From assembly GCA_030849465.1 (NCBI GenBank), contig JARVLF010000015.1:1736001-1800000 (forward strand): DNA of 64,000 bases, written 5' to 3'. Shown here in pieces: positions 51,949 through 61,011 of this stretch. Every line of letters starts with the position of its first letter. Within the stretch, counting starts at the first letter, position 1. The translations under genes were made by a program, and so were the position numbers. Source of the stretch: Moesziomyces globuligerus. Taxonomy: Eukaryota; Basidiomycota; Ustilaginomycetes; Ustilaginales; Ustilaginaceae. Under the pieces are notes generated by a model that searched no databases, had not been told where the DNA came from, and was given only the letters and a program-made list of their open reading frames with translations.

Positions 51949-53190
51949 TCATTCGAGCATCTTTGACTCCTTCCATCTGCGTTCTCTCGGCTGCTCTGGC
52001 GGCATCTGGCCCCGAGGCGTCGAACCCCCGGACTCGAGCGAGCCCGGCGTGGACGCATAGCCGTACTGGTAGACCTTGCTCCTGAGCAGGGACGCGTAGA
52101 ATCTCTGTACGAGGAAGAAGCACTGGAGCCTTACCGCTGTGAAGACGAGCCCAAAGACGAGCAGCAGCGGCACGAGCGTGGTCCTGAAGCTCTCCTCGCA
52201 GTTCTCCGAGGCAAAGACGCCGTCCAGCAGCGTCTCCCACCCGGAGGATCCTGCCGTTGCCTCCGACGCCGTGCCCAGAGTCGCGTCGCCTCCCATGTTG
52301 CCGCTTCCAACGCCTGCTGCGATGCTCTGGGCGCGCGCACCTGGCGAGCCGGCGCCTTGTGCGGTCTTGGGGGCGAACCAGGCCTGGAATTCGCCGGAGC
52401 CGAACTCGTCGCAGAGATGCGCGCGGACGGTGGGATAGGTGCATACGATGGCGAGGGCGAAGAGCGAGAGGGTTGAGAGGAGGAAGTCGAGGAAGGAATG
52501 GAGCACAAAGAGGCGCGAGAGGAGGAGCTGGGAGCGAAGCACACCCACGACGCCCGCGCAGCAGCACAGCACGCTGAGGAGGATGTACCAGCGCAAGGTG
52601 CCGATGACGAGGCGGAGCGCATCCCACTGCATGCGCTCAACGTCCTCAGCGCCCTCGTCCATGACCTGATAGTTGGCCGCCGCACCTGGCGCCTCGTAGG
52701 AGCGCCCTGGAGCGGCAGCTTGTGCCGCGGCCTTGCCGCTTCCGCTGGACCGATCAGCGGTGGACGCATCGGCACCTGCAGCACCTGAAGCACCTGAAGC
52801 ACCCTGGGTAGGAACGAAAGATAGGCCTTGTGCTTTGAGGTACGCCTTGGCCTCGGCGACCCATTCGGGAAGATAGACATTCTTGTTGGGCGAGTCGTCG
52901 GCGGCAGGCGATGCATGTGAGGCGTATGCGTCCAACTGGCCGAGACCGTCGGGCTTGGCTGCCGAGTTGACGAATCGGTCGGGTGATGGGAGGAAAGCTT
53001 GTGATGCTGGCGGGGGTGGTGCAGAGCCTCGCTCGGGCACATCGGGAAGCGTGGCGCTGAGCGAGCCGAGCCAGGAGTAGGTGTTGAGGTGGATGATGAT
53101 GCCGAGGACAGCGATGGCGAGCGTAGCGGTGCGGGGCGAGAGGCAGCCAAACAGGCCCGAGCCAGACGTGGACGACGATGAGCGACCCAT
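51949..53190 (-). CDS. Four-span membrane protein of unknown function
   Basis: 413 residues, not recognised. A short cytosolic-looking Ser-rich start ([15 protein letters not shown]) precedes a first hydrophobic span (ATLAIAVLGIIIHLNTYSWL, about residues 20-40). A long hydrophilic Ala/Ser/Pro-rich loop of about 135 residues contains PEWVAEAKAYLKAQGLSFVP. Two further spans follow (WYILLSVLCCCAGVVGVL and LFVLHSFLDFLLSTLSLFAL). A second loop of about 80 residues includes HLCDEFGSGEFQAWF and a Cys in SENCEESF, possibly forming a disulfide. The last span (LVPLLLVFGLVFTAVRLQCF) leads to a tail with YASLLRSKVYQYGYASTPGS, which looks conserved-like. The ATG at 53190 is the best start because upstream in-frame sequence is low-complexity. 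A sorting or endomembrane role is only a guess. Confidence 0.75.
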   Translation of the reverse strand: MGRSSSSTSGSGLFGCLSPRTATLAIAVLGIIIHLNTYSWLGSLSATLPDVPERGSAPPPPASQAFLPSPDRFVNSAAKPDGLGQLDAYASHASPAADDSPNKNVYLPEWVAEAKAYLKAQGLSFVPTQGASGASGAAGADASTADRSSGSGKAAAQAAAPGRSYEAPGAAANYQVMDEGAEDVERMQWDALRLVIGTLRWYILLSVLCCCAGVVGVLRSQLLLSRLFVLHSFLDFLLSTLSLFALAIVCTYPTVRAHLCDEFGSGEFQAWFAPKTAQGAGSPGARAQSIAAGVGSGNMGGDATLGTASEATAGSSGWETLLDGVFASENCEESFRTTLVPLLLVFGLVFTAVRLQCFFLVQRFYASLLRSKVYQYGYASTPGSLESGGSTPRGQMPPEQPRERRWKESKMLE

Positions 53191-54129
53191 GCCTCGGCAC
53201 ACGCACTGCGCTGGTTCTACGAAGCGTGAGAGGGTGCGGAGTGGGGTAAGCGGGTCAGGACCAGGTTGCGGCGAGCGTCGACGCGCATGAGAGACGGACG
53301 CGGATACGAGAAGGGTTGTGGTGTAAAGGAGCGCGGAGGGCACGGGAAGATTGAGAGGGGAAGGACAGGAAAAAGGGAGCCGGCGTCGAGAGCTTGAGTG
53401 TGGATCGACAGTGTGGGTCTTGGCGCCCTTGAGCGCTGTGTGATAGTGTGCGGACAGGGCAGAAGGGCTGCAGCACTGTACTCGGAAGTGGCCTCCCAGA
53501 AGGTCGCCTTGGTGAGCCGCCGAGGCGCGGATTTGTGTCAGGCCGGTGGTGTCAACTTTGTCCACTTTCGATAGCCGCACAGAATCGCCGAAGTATGGGA
53601 GCGTGCAGTGTCGTGGCCTCTTCTCTGACCGGAAGCGTCAGAAAGAGGCTCTCAAGCCCCGTCGAAAACCGAATTTTGCGCCTGTCTGATGCCCCGCACC
53701 AAGGTACGCACGCGGCCGGAGCGACGGCCTTCAAGAGCGCGCTTCACTCACGACTCAGGCACAGCTGCTGAGCAAACAACTTTGAGCCCTGCCAAGACAA
53801 AATTCACGCATCCTCTGGCTCAGACGACTGACTGGTTGCGCTTTCCGAGCGGACTCGCCGACTTCTTTGCTTTTTGCGGCTCGCAACCTCCGGACGCGGT
53901 GAAAAAGGACCGCGCTCGAGCCGCCAGCCAAAATCAAGCCCACAGACAGCTCCGCGGAGCTTGGATTCGCTTCTCCTTTTTTTGCAAGGTGGCAGGGTCC
54001 AATCTTCGAATGGAGGGTGTTGTTCTTCACACAATCACACCTCGCCTTTCGTCGCATCAAACAAAAGCTCACAGCTTAGGAACCGATCGGCCTGGACGGG
54101 GGATCTGGTGGAGAGGCGTAGCCTGCATC
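53191..54129. promoter_or_regulatory. Divergent membrane-protein/QRI7 spacer
   Basis: 939 bases with both promoters. The QRI7 frame is open upstream to 53689, but that part has no family similarity. No other element recognised. Confidence 0.5.
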
Positions 54130-55347
54130 ATGTGGACCCGGGCCTTGAGATGTGCACGTGAAGCGTCTCGCAGTCCACTCCAAGCCTTGCCACTTGCACT
54201 GCCAGCGCTGCGCCCACTCAGCACAGCTGCCAAGCCGCGACTCATTCTGGGCATCGAGACGTCTTGCGACGACTCATGCGCAAGCGTCGTCGCCTCGGAT
54301 CGCACCATTCTGTCCTCGGTCGTCACCAAGCAGGATCACGCCTCGACCGCCGGCATCCACCCTCTCAACGCCGCGCTTGGTCATCACACCAATCTCCCGT
54401 CCACCATTGCCACTGCGCTCGATCACGCCAAGGTCGAGGCCTCTGATATCGATGCTATCGCCGTGACCCAAGGCCCTGGCATGGCCAGCAGCCTAGGCGT
54501 CGGACTTGCAGCAGCAAAGTCGCTCTCCGCCGTCCTGCGCAAGCCTTTGATCTACGTCCACCACATGCAGGCGCATGCTCTCACCCCTCTCCTCACCGAA
54601 TCGGTTCCTCCGCAGTTTCCCTTCCTCGTCCTGCTCGTCTCCGGAGGGCATACCATGCTCGTACTCGCAACCAGCGTCACTCACTTCCAGATCCTCGCTA
54701 CCACCACAGACGATTCCATCGGCGACGCCTTCGACAAGGTCGCTCGTGATCTAGGCATACCTTGGACCTCAGCACCCGGTGCCGCTCTTGAAAGCCTCGC
54801 AACGCAACATGTGCCCAACCAAAACGACTCCTCCGAGATCCCGACCTTTCCGATCCCGTGCAAGGGGCAGCCCACATTCTCCTACTCGGGCCTCAAAGCG
54901 GCAGTGCAGCGTCATATTGAGACTCGCCAAGCCAGCACACTCAGTGACGCGGAGAAAGCCACGATCGCACACGCATTTCAGCTCGCAGCATGTGGCCAGC
55001 TAGAGGACAAGCTCAGCATGGTGCTGCGTCCTTCGACCTTCATCGAAGATGCGCGTGGACGAAAGTTCCCGCGCATCAGCCTTGCACAGCCGGCACTCGG
55101 CGACCACATTACCACGCTCGTCTGCAGCGGAGGCGTTGCCAGCAACACGTTCCTGCGCGCCCGTCTGCGCACCCACCTCGATACGCTCGGACGCCACGAC
55201 GTACAGCTGCAGTTTCCCCCGCTTGCGCTGTGCACCGACAACGCGGCGATGATCGCCTGGGTCGGCCACCTCATCTACGAACAGCGCACTCACGACTACT
55301 CTCGCCATGCCACGCCAAAGTGGAGCATCCAGGACATCCCGCGCTGA
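54130..55347 (+). CDS. QRI7: Mitochondrial tRNA N6-threonylcarbamoyladenosine transferase QRI7
   Basis: 405-residue ASKHA/Kae1-TsaD family enzyme that makes t6A37 on mitochondrial tRNAs that read ANN codons. The first about 35 residues (MWTRALRCAREASRSP ... LRPLSTAAK) form an Arg-rich mitochondrial presequence, which distinguishes it from cytosolic Kae1. Family motifs: LILGIETSCDDSCASVV (nucleotide-binding entry), AVTQGPGMASSLGVGLAAAK, the metal site VHHMQAHALTP, FPFLVLLVSGGHTMLVL, DSIGDAFDKVARDLG, FSYSGLKAAVQ, VCSGGVASNTFLRARL and PLALCTDNAAMIAW. Single exon. Its stop is 24 bases from the stop of convergent APN2. Confidence 0.95.
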   Translation: MWTRALRCAREASRSPLQALPLALPALRPLSTAAKPRLILGIETSCDDSCASVVASDRTILSSVVTKQDHASTAGIHPLNAALGHHTNLPSTIATALDHAKVEASDIDAIAVTQGPGMASSLGVGLAAAKSLSAVLRKPLIYVHHMQAHALTPLLTESVPPQFPFLVLLVSGGHTMLVLATSVTHFQILATTTDDSIGDAFDKVARDLGIPWTSAPGAALESLATQHVPNQNDSSEIPTFPIPCKGQPTFSYSGLKAAVQRHIETRQASTLSDAEKATIAHAFQLAACGQLEDKLSMVLRPSTFIEDARGRKFPRISLAQPALGDHITTLVCSGGVASNTFLRARLRTHLDTLGRHDVQLQFPPLALCTDNAAMIAWVGHLIYEQRTHDYSRHATPKWSIQDIPR

Positions 55348-55371
55348 GCCCTCTATCATTCAAGCTCGCCT

Positions 55372-57606
55372 CTACTTTTGATCCTTGGCGTCGGACGACT
55401 TGACGCGCTTATGCGGGCCCCACGGCCCACCCAGCTCGGTCGGGTCTGGCTCCATTCCCGTGCGCTTGTGTCGGTCCCGTCCGACTTCGGCGAAGAACTT
55501 GGGCTGATCGGCGGCAGACGCGCTCGACTTCTTAGCGCGCACCTCCGAGTCCCACTGGAAGAAGTTGCACCGGAACTCGCGGTTCACATCGCCCTTGGCC
55601 CGGCCTGACTTTTCGTAGCCGGGTCCGACCGGTCGTGCGCACAGCCAGAACTTGCGCCCGTGGTTCGGGCCTGGCTTGTTCACCGTCCACGCCCGACACG
55701 CTTCCGAGTGCCGACACAGCGGCGGAGGCAGCGGTGAGAAAATCGCACCCCAAGCCAGAGAGGCGCCCACACGCTTCGCCGCCGACTGCTCCGATCCACC
55801 GCCTCGCTGCTGCGCCTCGCTCGCGTCGGGCACGGCAGAGGCGCATGCACCGTCCTCGAACTCCTGGATCGCGTCCTCGGACGGACTGTCCGGCTGATCA
55901 CTGCGCGGATCGTTCTGGCTGGCAGGTGCAGGAGCTTCCTCGCCTTCTACTGGTGGTGTCGGGTCAGCGGACCCCGTAGGTGCACTCGGCCCTGCGGAGG
56001 AGCACGACAATGGCCGCGCAAAGAACGCCTGCAGGCTAGTTTGGCCTTTCAGGCCGCCAGCGGTCTTGGCTTTACCGGCGTCTTTGCCCTTGCTCGCGGC
56101 GGTGCGCTTGGGAGAGCCGCCATTCCGCTTCGTGGGTGATGCTAGGCTAGGCGGGTCCTTGCGAGGTGTCGGTGACATGGATATTGCTGTAGAAGTTGGT
56201 TTGGCTTCGGCAGTAGGTGCTGCGCGTGCTGCTCGAGCTTCCTGCGGTGCGACAGTTGGGCTCGTTGTGGAGCTGGCGTCTTGCTCGTCACGGGAACGCT
56301 GCGATCCGAATTCGACGTTCAGGCCTTCCTGTTGCGAGTGGAGGGAGAACAGTGCATCGGCGAGCGAGCCCGTCTCGGGCTCGATGTCCCGGTCTCGTAT
56401 TGTCGGCTTGCTCTCCGTGCACCCTGGAACAACATCCTTTGCGGCTGAGGACGTACCGTACGCGGACGCAGGCGGGTGTCCAGGAGGCGATTGCATCGAC
56501 TCGGGCAGCGGGGGTGGTGCGCTGGCCTTGGTTGGGGTTGGTTTGCGGGCGGCCGCAAAGAACGCAGCGAGTTTGCGCTGCTTGCCGGAGAACTCGTCGT
56601 AGTGGCAGGCAGCCAAAGCTGGGGGCAGCCTGGCTTCGCCGCCATGCATGAGGTCCTTCAGCCTCACCGTCTTGCCCTCTATCTCCCTCTCGTCGTGTAG
56701 CTCGATGTAGATTGGGCAGTGATCGCTCCCGTAGACATCTGGTTGGATATCTGCGCCCTTTACCCAGGGCAACAGTCCCTCTGATACGAGCGTGTAGTCG
56801 AGGCGTACGCCGTAGTTCGCCGGCCGTGCATCGATGAGCGTGTTCCAGCAGGTGAACATCTTCCTCCTCTCTGGATGGCACATACGTCCTACGTCGTGAA
56901 ACTTTCCCTGGGGAGCTAGGAAGGACGAGAACCACGATCGGGCGGGGTGTTGGTGAAAGTGGTCCCAGCCGTTTTCGCGCATGCTCTGTTCCGGATCGCA
57001 GTGGTCGATCGGATCGCGGATGATGTTCATATCTCCGACGATCATCACGTTGCGACCGGCGGCGATGAGCCGATGCGCCCGCTCGGCGAGGCAGTGGTAG
57101 TACGTCATCTTGTACTCCAGTCGTTCCGGCCCGGTTTCGTTGGGACAGTACAGGTTGAAGAGAACGAAGAAGCCCAGGTCCAGCACCACCGCCCGACCCT
57201 CATCGTCGAGCGCCTGGTATAGCGAAGGCTCGACGTCGTCGCGTGTGTCGGCGGGAGCACAGCCGATCGGGTCGTTCGGAATAGCAGCGTTCGTCGTGGC
57301 GGTGGAGATGCTGGAGAGTCGACCCGTGATGCCCTGCTCGGCTTTGAGGGGGATGGAGGTGGACTTGCGCACGTACGTCACCGTACCCGAATAGCCCTTG
57401 GTCGGATGGAAGTTGAAGAACGCATGGTACGAGGGCAAGATGCACATGGCCTCCGTCAGCTGCTTTCGTGTCATCTTGGTTTCTTGGAAGCACGCGATGT
57501 CCGCACCGAGATGCTCGAGACACGCTTCCCAGTCCGGCAGCTTGTACCATGGCTGGTACCCTTTGAGGGTCCGCAGTCCGTTGATGTTCCACACCGTGAT
57601 GCGCAT
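55372..57606 (-). CDS. APN2: AP endonuclease 2 (APN2), exonuclease III family with GRF zinc finger
   Basis: 744-residue abasic-site endonuclease and 3'-phosphodiesterase for base excision repair. The catalytic domain (about residues 1-310) starts MRITVWNINGLRTL, with CFQETKM, HPTKGYSGTVTYV, MIVGDMNIIRDPIDHCDPE, the Arg/Tyr-rich RLDYTLVSEGLLPW and YGSDHCPIYIEL, covering the Asn, Glu, Asp-x-Asn and Ser-Asp-His residues of the family. A disordered Ala/Ser/Pro-rich middle contains KGQTSLQAFFARPL, which fits a PCNA-interacting box (QxxLxxFF pattern). The C-terminal GRF finger reads PLCRHSEACRAWTVNKPGPN, HGRKFWLCARPVGPG and CNFFQWDSE. The start at 57606 is the first codon of the fold. Single exon. 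Confidence 0.96.
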   Translation of the reverse strand: MRITVWNINGLRTLKGYQPWYKLPDWEACLEHLGADIACFQETKMTRKQLTEAMCILPSYHAFFNFHPTKGYSGTVTYVRKSTSIPLKAEQGITGRLSSISTATTNAAIPNDPIGCAPADTRDDVEPSLYQALDDEGRAVVLDLGFFVLFNLYCPNETGPERLEYKMTYYHCLAERAHRLIAAGRNVMIVGDMNIIRDPIDHCDPEQSMRENGWDHFHQHPARSWFSSFLAPQGKFHDVGRMCHPERRKMFTCWNTLIDARPANYGVRLDYTLVSEGLLPWVKGADIQPDVYGSDHCPIYIELHDEREIEGKTVRLKDLMHGGEARLPPALAACHYDEFSGKQRKLAAFFAAARKPTPTKASAPPPLPESMQSPPGHPPASAYGTSSAAKDVVPGCTESKPTIRDRDIEPETGSLADALFSLHSQQEGLNVEFGSQRSRDEQDASSTTSPTVAPQEARAARAAPTAEAKPTSTAISMSPTPRKDPPSLASPTKRNGGSPKRTAASKGKDAGKAKTAGGLKGQTSLQAFFARPLSCSSAGPSAPTGSADPTPPVEGEEAPAPASQNDPRSDQPDSPSEDAIQEFEDGACASAVPDASEAQQRGGGSEQSAAKRVGASLAWGAIFSPLPPPLCRHSEACRAWTVNKPGPNHGRKFWLCARPVGPGYEKSGRAKGDVNREFRCNFFQWDSEVRAKKSSASAADQPKFFAEVGRDRHKRTGMEPDPTELGGPWGPHKRVKSSDAKDQK

Positions 57607-58295
57607 AGCTGTACGCCTCTACAGAGCTTCATGTACGAGGTCTCGTTGGGGCCAAGAGCATGGCGATGTGCAGAGGTGTGTGAGCCAGGGGAGTACAGCG
57701 TCCAAGTACGGCTATGCAAGCCCGGTCGAGAGGAGGAGGGATGGGTTCACGAGCGCTTGAACCGGCGAGCTCCGAACATATCTAGCTGCCGCACTATGTG
57801 TCGGAATGGATGAAAGCTACTGTCAAAGGTGGAGGAGATAGAAGAGGGCCAGGAGGTGGGGTTCTTGTCGCTTGGTGTTGGTCTTCCATCACTGCGGGGG
57901 TCAACAAAGGTGGAGGCTTCGATGCCGGGTATCGTCATCGATCGGGAAAAATGGGCTTCATCGGGAGGGTCCTCCCCCACCCAAAGATTCACGGTGCCAT
58001 CCCGAGCATGGTGGAGACTATCTTGGTTCTCACTCCACCTCACCGCCGCATCGACCGCCATCCGTATCCTTCCGGCCCGCGAGGACCTTTCTGCACCACT
58101 ACTGCCTCACTGCGACGGACCAGCACTAGGATCTTCGCGATAGCAGGCACCAGTGGATGAGCGCAGCGTGACAGCCCCACCCGCACGCCTCGAGCCCTAG
58201 CCTCAGCAGCGCCAACAGCCGTGCGCACAGCTCCACGACATCCTCCCTCGTCTTGACCGTGATCAAAGCGCCTCACATTGGAACGGCTCATAGAC
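57607..58295. promoter_or_regulatory. Divergent APN2/SGF73 spacer
   Basis: 689 bases between head-to-head genes. Both promoters are here; the APN2 side is pyrimidine-rich when read on the minus strand. A minus-strand open stretch at about 58139-58272 is discussed in the findings but not called a gene. Confidence 0.5.
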
Positions 58296-59567
58296 ATGGA
58301 TGCTCCTGTGCCGAGCCGGCCTTCTTGGGCGGACATTGAAGAGGCCACACGCAGTGGTGAGCATCTGGCCCACCTTTAGGCACCATCGCTTGGAGAACAC
58401 TCTTACTGACATTGACGTCGACTTGACCCCTCCGTAATGCGGTACACTTGCTCAGATGCTGGCTCTCCCTCGACCACGTTGATTGAATCGCCGGCGTGGC
58501 ACTACGACGACACGATCGTGACCGACTTTGGGCCTGCGCCGCTGGACGACGAGGTGGAGATCGTCGAGTGCATCGACTGTCACAAGCCCGTGCTGCGCGA
58601 TGCGCTCGACTTTCACCAGCAGAACTGCAAGCTCGCGCGCGACATCGCATCGGGTCGTATCTCGCCGTCGATCCTCGAAGGCGACCCCAAGAAGCGACGC
58701 ATGATGGAAGGTACGTACCCCGCACCCGCACACCCCTACCCGAGCTCCCGCGTTCCCCTTGCTCACTGTTCTTTTGTTTCGTGCCGTGAAGATGATGAGG
58801 AGAGCATGTTGGGGGACGAGGTTGGGCTGACAAAGAAGCAGAAGAAAGAGAAGCGGCTTGCGGAGGAGAAGCGCAAGGGCGGACGCAAGAACAAGGGGCC
58901 GATCGATGTGGACAAGCAGTGCGGCGTGATCAACGACAAGGGGCTGCCGTGTTCGCGCTCGCTGACGTGCAAGTCGCACTCGATGGGAGCCAAGCGCGCC
59001 GTCGAGGGGCGGTCGGCGCCGTACGACCAGCTGCTCTTCGAGTGGCAGAAGGCGACCAATCCGAGCTTTGTCGCCAAGCTCGAGGAAAAAGAAAAAGCGA
59101 TCGCCGCTGCCAAAGCTGCTGCAGCCGCTGCGCCTCCCAAGGAAAAGAAGAAAAAGGGCGCAAAGGATGGCAAGACCAAGGGCGCTGTGGGGACGAGCGC
59201 TGCAGGAGGCGCGGGCGTGGGGGGAGCGGCGGCAGCGGCGTTTATCGAGGACGACGATATGGACATGTTCGACGCGGGCGCAGACGAGGATCAGATGGAA
59301 CAGGAGCTTGTGGCCGTGCTCGGGTCCGTCGCACACTCGGCGTCCAGAGACAGGACTACACCGCTGCCCATGGCCATGCGCTCGTTCGCTGGCTCGTATA
59401 CCAGCAGAGCCAAGCGCATGCGAAACCTCAGAGAGCTCCTCAGGGAGGGCCTCGCCCCGGGCGGCGGTGCGTATGGCATCAACGGCTACGCGACGTGGAA
59501 CAACCACCGTCCCGCAAACTACCCTCCCCCCGCAAACGGCAAGAAGGGCGTCGCAATGGGCGCGTAG
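58296..59567 (+). CDS. SGF73: SAGA subunit SGF73 / ataxin-7 family (three exons)
   Basis: 363 residues; anchors the deubiquitinase module to the SAGA co-activator. Exons 58296-58356, 58456-58710 and 58792-59567; introns of 99 nt (GTGAGC...CTCAG) and 81 nt (GTACGT...GAAG), total divisible by three. The first exon gives MDAPVPSRPSWADIEEATRS, resembling the Ser-Trp N-terminal element that binds the DUB module in relatives (inference). Exon 2 carries the first zinc finger ECIDCHKPVLRDALDFHQQNC. Exon 3 has the basic KKQKKEKRLAEEKRKGGRKN and the SCA7 domain: GPIDVDKQCGVINDKGLPCS, RSLTCKSHSMGAKRAVEGRS, PYDQLLFEWQK. The tail is Ala/Lys-rich with acidic residues. A simpler start at 58437 exists without the first intron; I prefer the spliced form because phase and sequence fit. 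Confidence 0.88.
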
Positions 59568-59867
59568 CCGTCAACCCCGCATCCGAGCCGTCCACTCGGC
59601 GCGATTGGGTCTTCTCCTTCTTCTCGTCCCGTTTGTCAGTGTACTTGTACCTCAACCCCCCGCATCAACTTGTGCTGTTCTCTCTTGTCTCAGAACCGGC
59701 ATCACTCGCCACCGGATTCGTGCGCTGACCAGGGTCTGACTCGCGCTATGATCGCGCCTTGAGCATCACGAGAGCATTCTGGGACCAAGCATGAGAAGCG
59801 GATCGAAGGTACAAATACAGAGTCCGGGATCGAGAGCAGGAAGCGATTCGAAGCGAGTTTGAGGAAA
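59568..59867. other. Intergenic between convergent SGF73 and DAD2
   Basis: 300 bases of shared 3' flank. No gene or element recognised. Confidence 0.5.
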
Positions 59868-60544
59868 TCAGGTGGATCCCGAGATGGTGGAGGAGGTGTC
59901 TGGTGTTGCGTCCTCCCTGGCGCGTGCGATGGCGCCGTCGAGGTCGATCGGAATCCTGACCTGGGTATCGATCAGCGCAGGCTTGCTGGTGGGATCCGGA
60001 CCGTAGTTGTACAGGTCGTCCTCGTCCTGTTCCGTCGAGGTATCGGCGTTCGGTTCGTCGTCTGTCGCCGGCGGATTCGTAAACACCGCCGAAGCTGCCA
60101 ATCCCCCACCGAACAAGACCAACACTCTGTCAGCCTCGACGTGCACTCTCATTTCTAGAAAGAATGGATGCTTACCTCTTGCGATCTGGATGGCTCGGAA
60201 GACGCCCTGCCACGAGCCCGCTACCGATGCAATCGCTGTTACAAGCCAAAGACCTTACGTCAGCAAAAGATCCTCAAACCAGAGGGTGTTTGGAGTCGCA
60301 ACTTACCATCGCCGCCGTCGGCCATGATGTCGACTTGCTCGGCGAGCCTTTCGAGTTCCTTGACCATCTTGACGCTCTGGTCCTTGAGCGCCCGGAGGCC
60401 CTCGAGCTCCGCCTGCTTCGAGACGAGCCGCACCTGGTTGGCCGAGGAGGAGGGTCCGCCGAACATGATGCCGTTCGCCTGCGGATACATCGACTGGCGT
60501 CCAGCAGCGCCCGGACCGGGAAGCGTAGACTGTCGATTTGCCAT
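59868..60544 (-). CDS. DAD2: DASH/Dam1 complex subunit DAD2 (three exons)
   Basis: 174-residue kinetochore protein of the outer-kinetochore ring that couples chromosomes to microtubules. Exons on the minus strand: 60544-60307, 60235-60176 and 60094-59868; introns of 71 nt (GTAAGT...AACAG) and 81 nt (GTAAGC...GGCAG). Core helices: RLVSKQAELEGLRALKDQSV, KELERLAEQVDIMADGGDG, then from the 60-nt exon AIASVAGSWQGVFRAIQIA, which matches the conserved A-I-A-x-V-x-x-W-x-x-V-x-R-A-I of Dad2. The conserved LVRIP-like motif appears as TQVRIPIDLD near the end. An acidic stretch and a Thr/Ser-rich tail make it longer than usual (about 90-130). The acceptor of exon 3 was chosen by phase; a stronger-looking CTGACAG at about 60132 would shift the frame. 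Confidence 0.88.
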
Positions 60545-61011
60545 GGTTTTCGTAGTGTGAGGTGGGTGACGGTGTGGGTGCGTGTGGTGGTGGTGCTGGT
60601 GGTGAGTGGTGGCGCAAAGCTTTGTTGATCTCGATGTGGTGTGGGTGAGGAATTCGGCTGAAATTACAGACCAACACAGTCAACGCGCAGCCATGCTTAA
60701 ACGGCAACAACGCGCGCGCGCGTGCACGCCAGCCTGCATCTACGCGTCTCCACCCGTTCCCGCCAACCCGCCAGCTCGCCTCCCTCAGCAGCCCACACAC
60801 GCGAGCAGTCCATCCGCGCGGGCTCTCCGTCGGCAGGCTTCACACCACCATGCTACAACACGCGAGGCAGAAGGGAATCGATGTAGGAATGTGGGAACAA
60901 ACGAAATGAACAAACAGGGTGCAACATAAGGAAGTCCGACGGGATCGGAAGCAGCAAGTAGGCAAACACCGGCGACCACGGCCAGTGCATTCGATTGCGC
61001 AGCCGACGCAC
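60545..61011. other. Intergenic: DAD2 upstream region and VMA1 3' region
   Basis: 467 bases between same-strand (minus) genes, with a (CG)6 run at 60711-60722 that could adopt a Z-DNA form. No gene supported. Confidence 0.5.
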
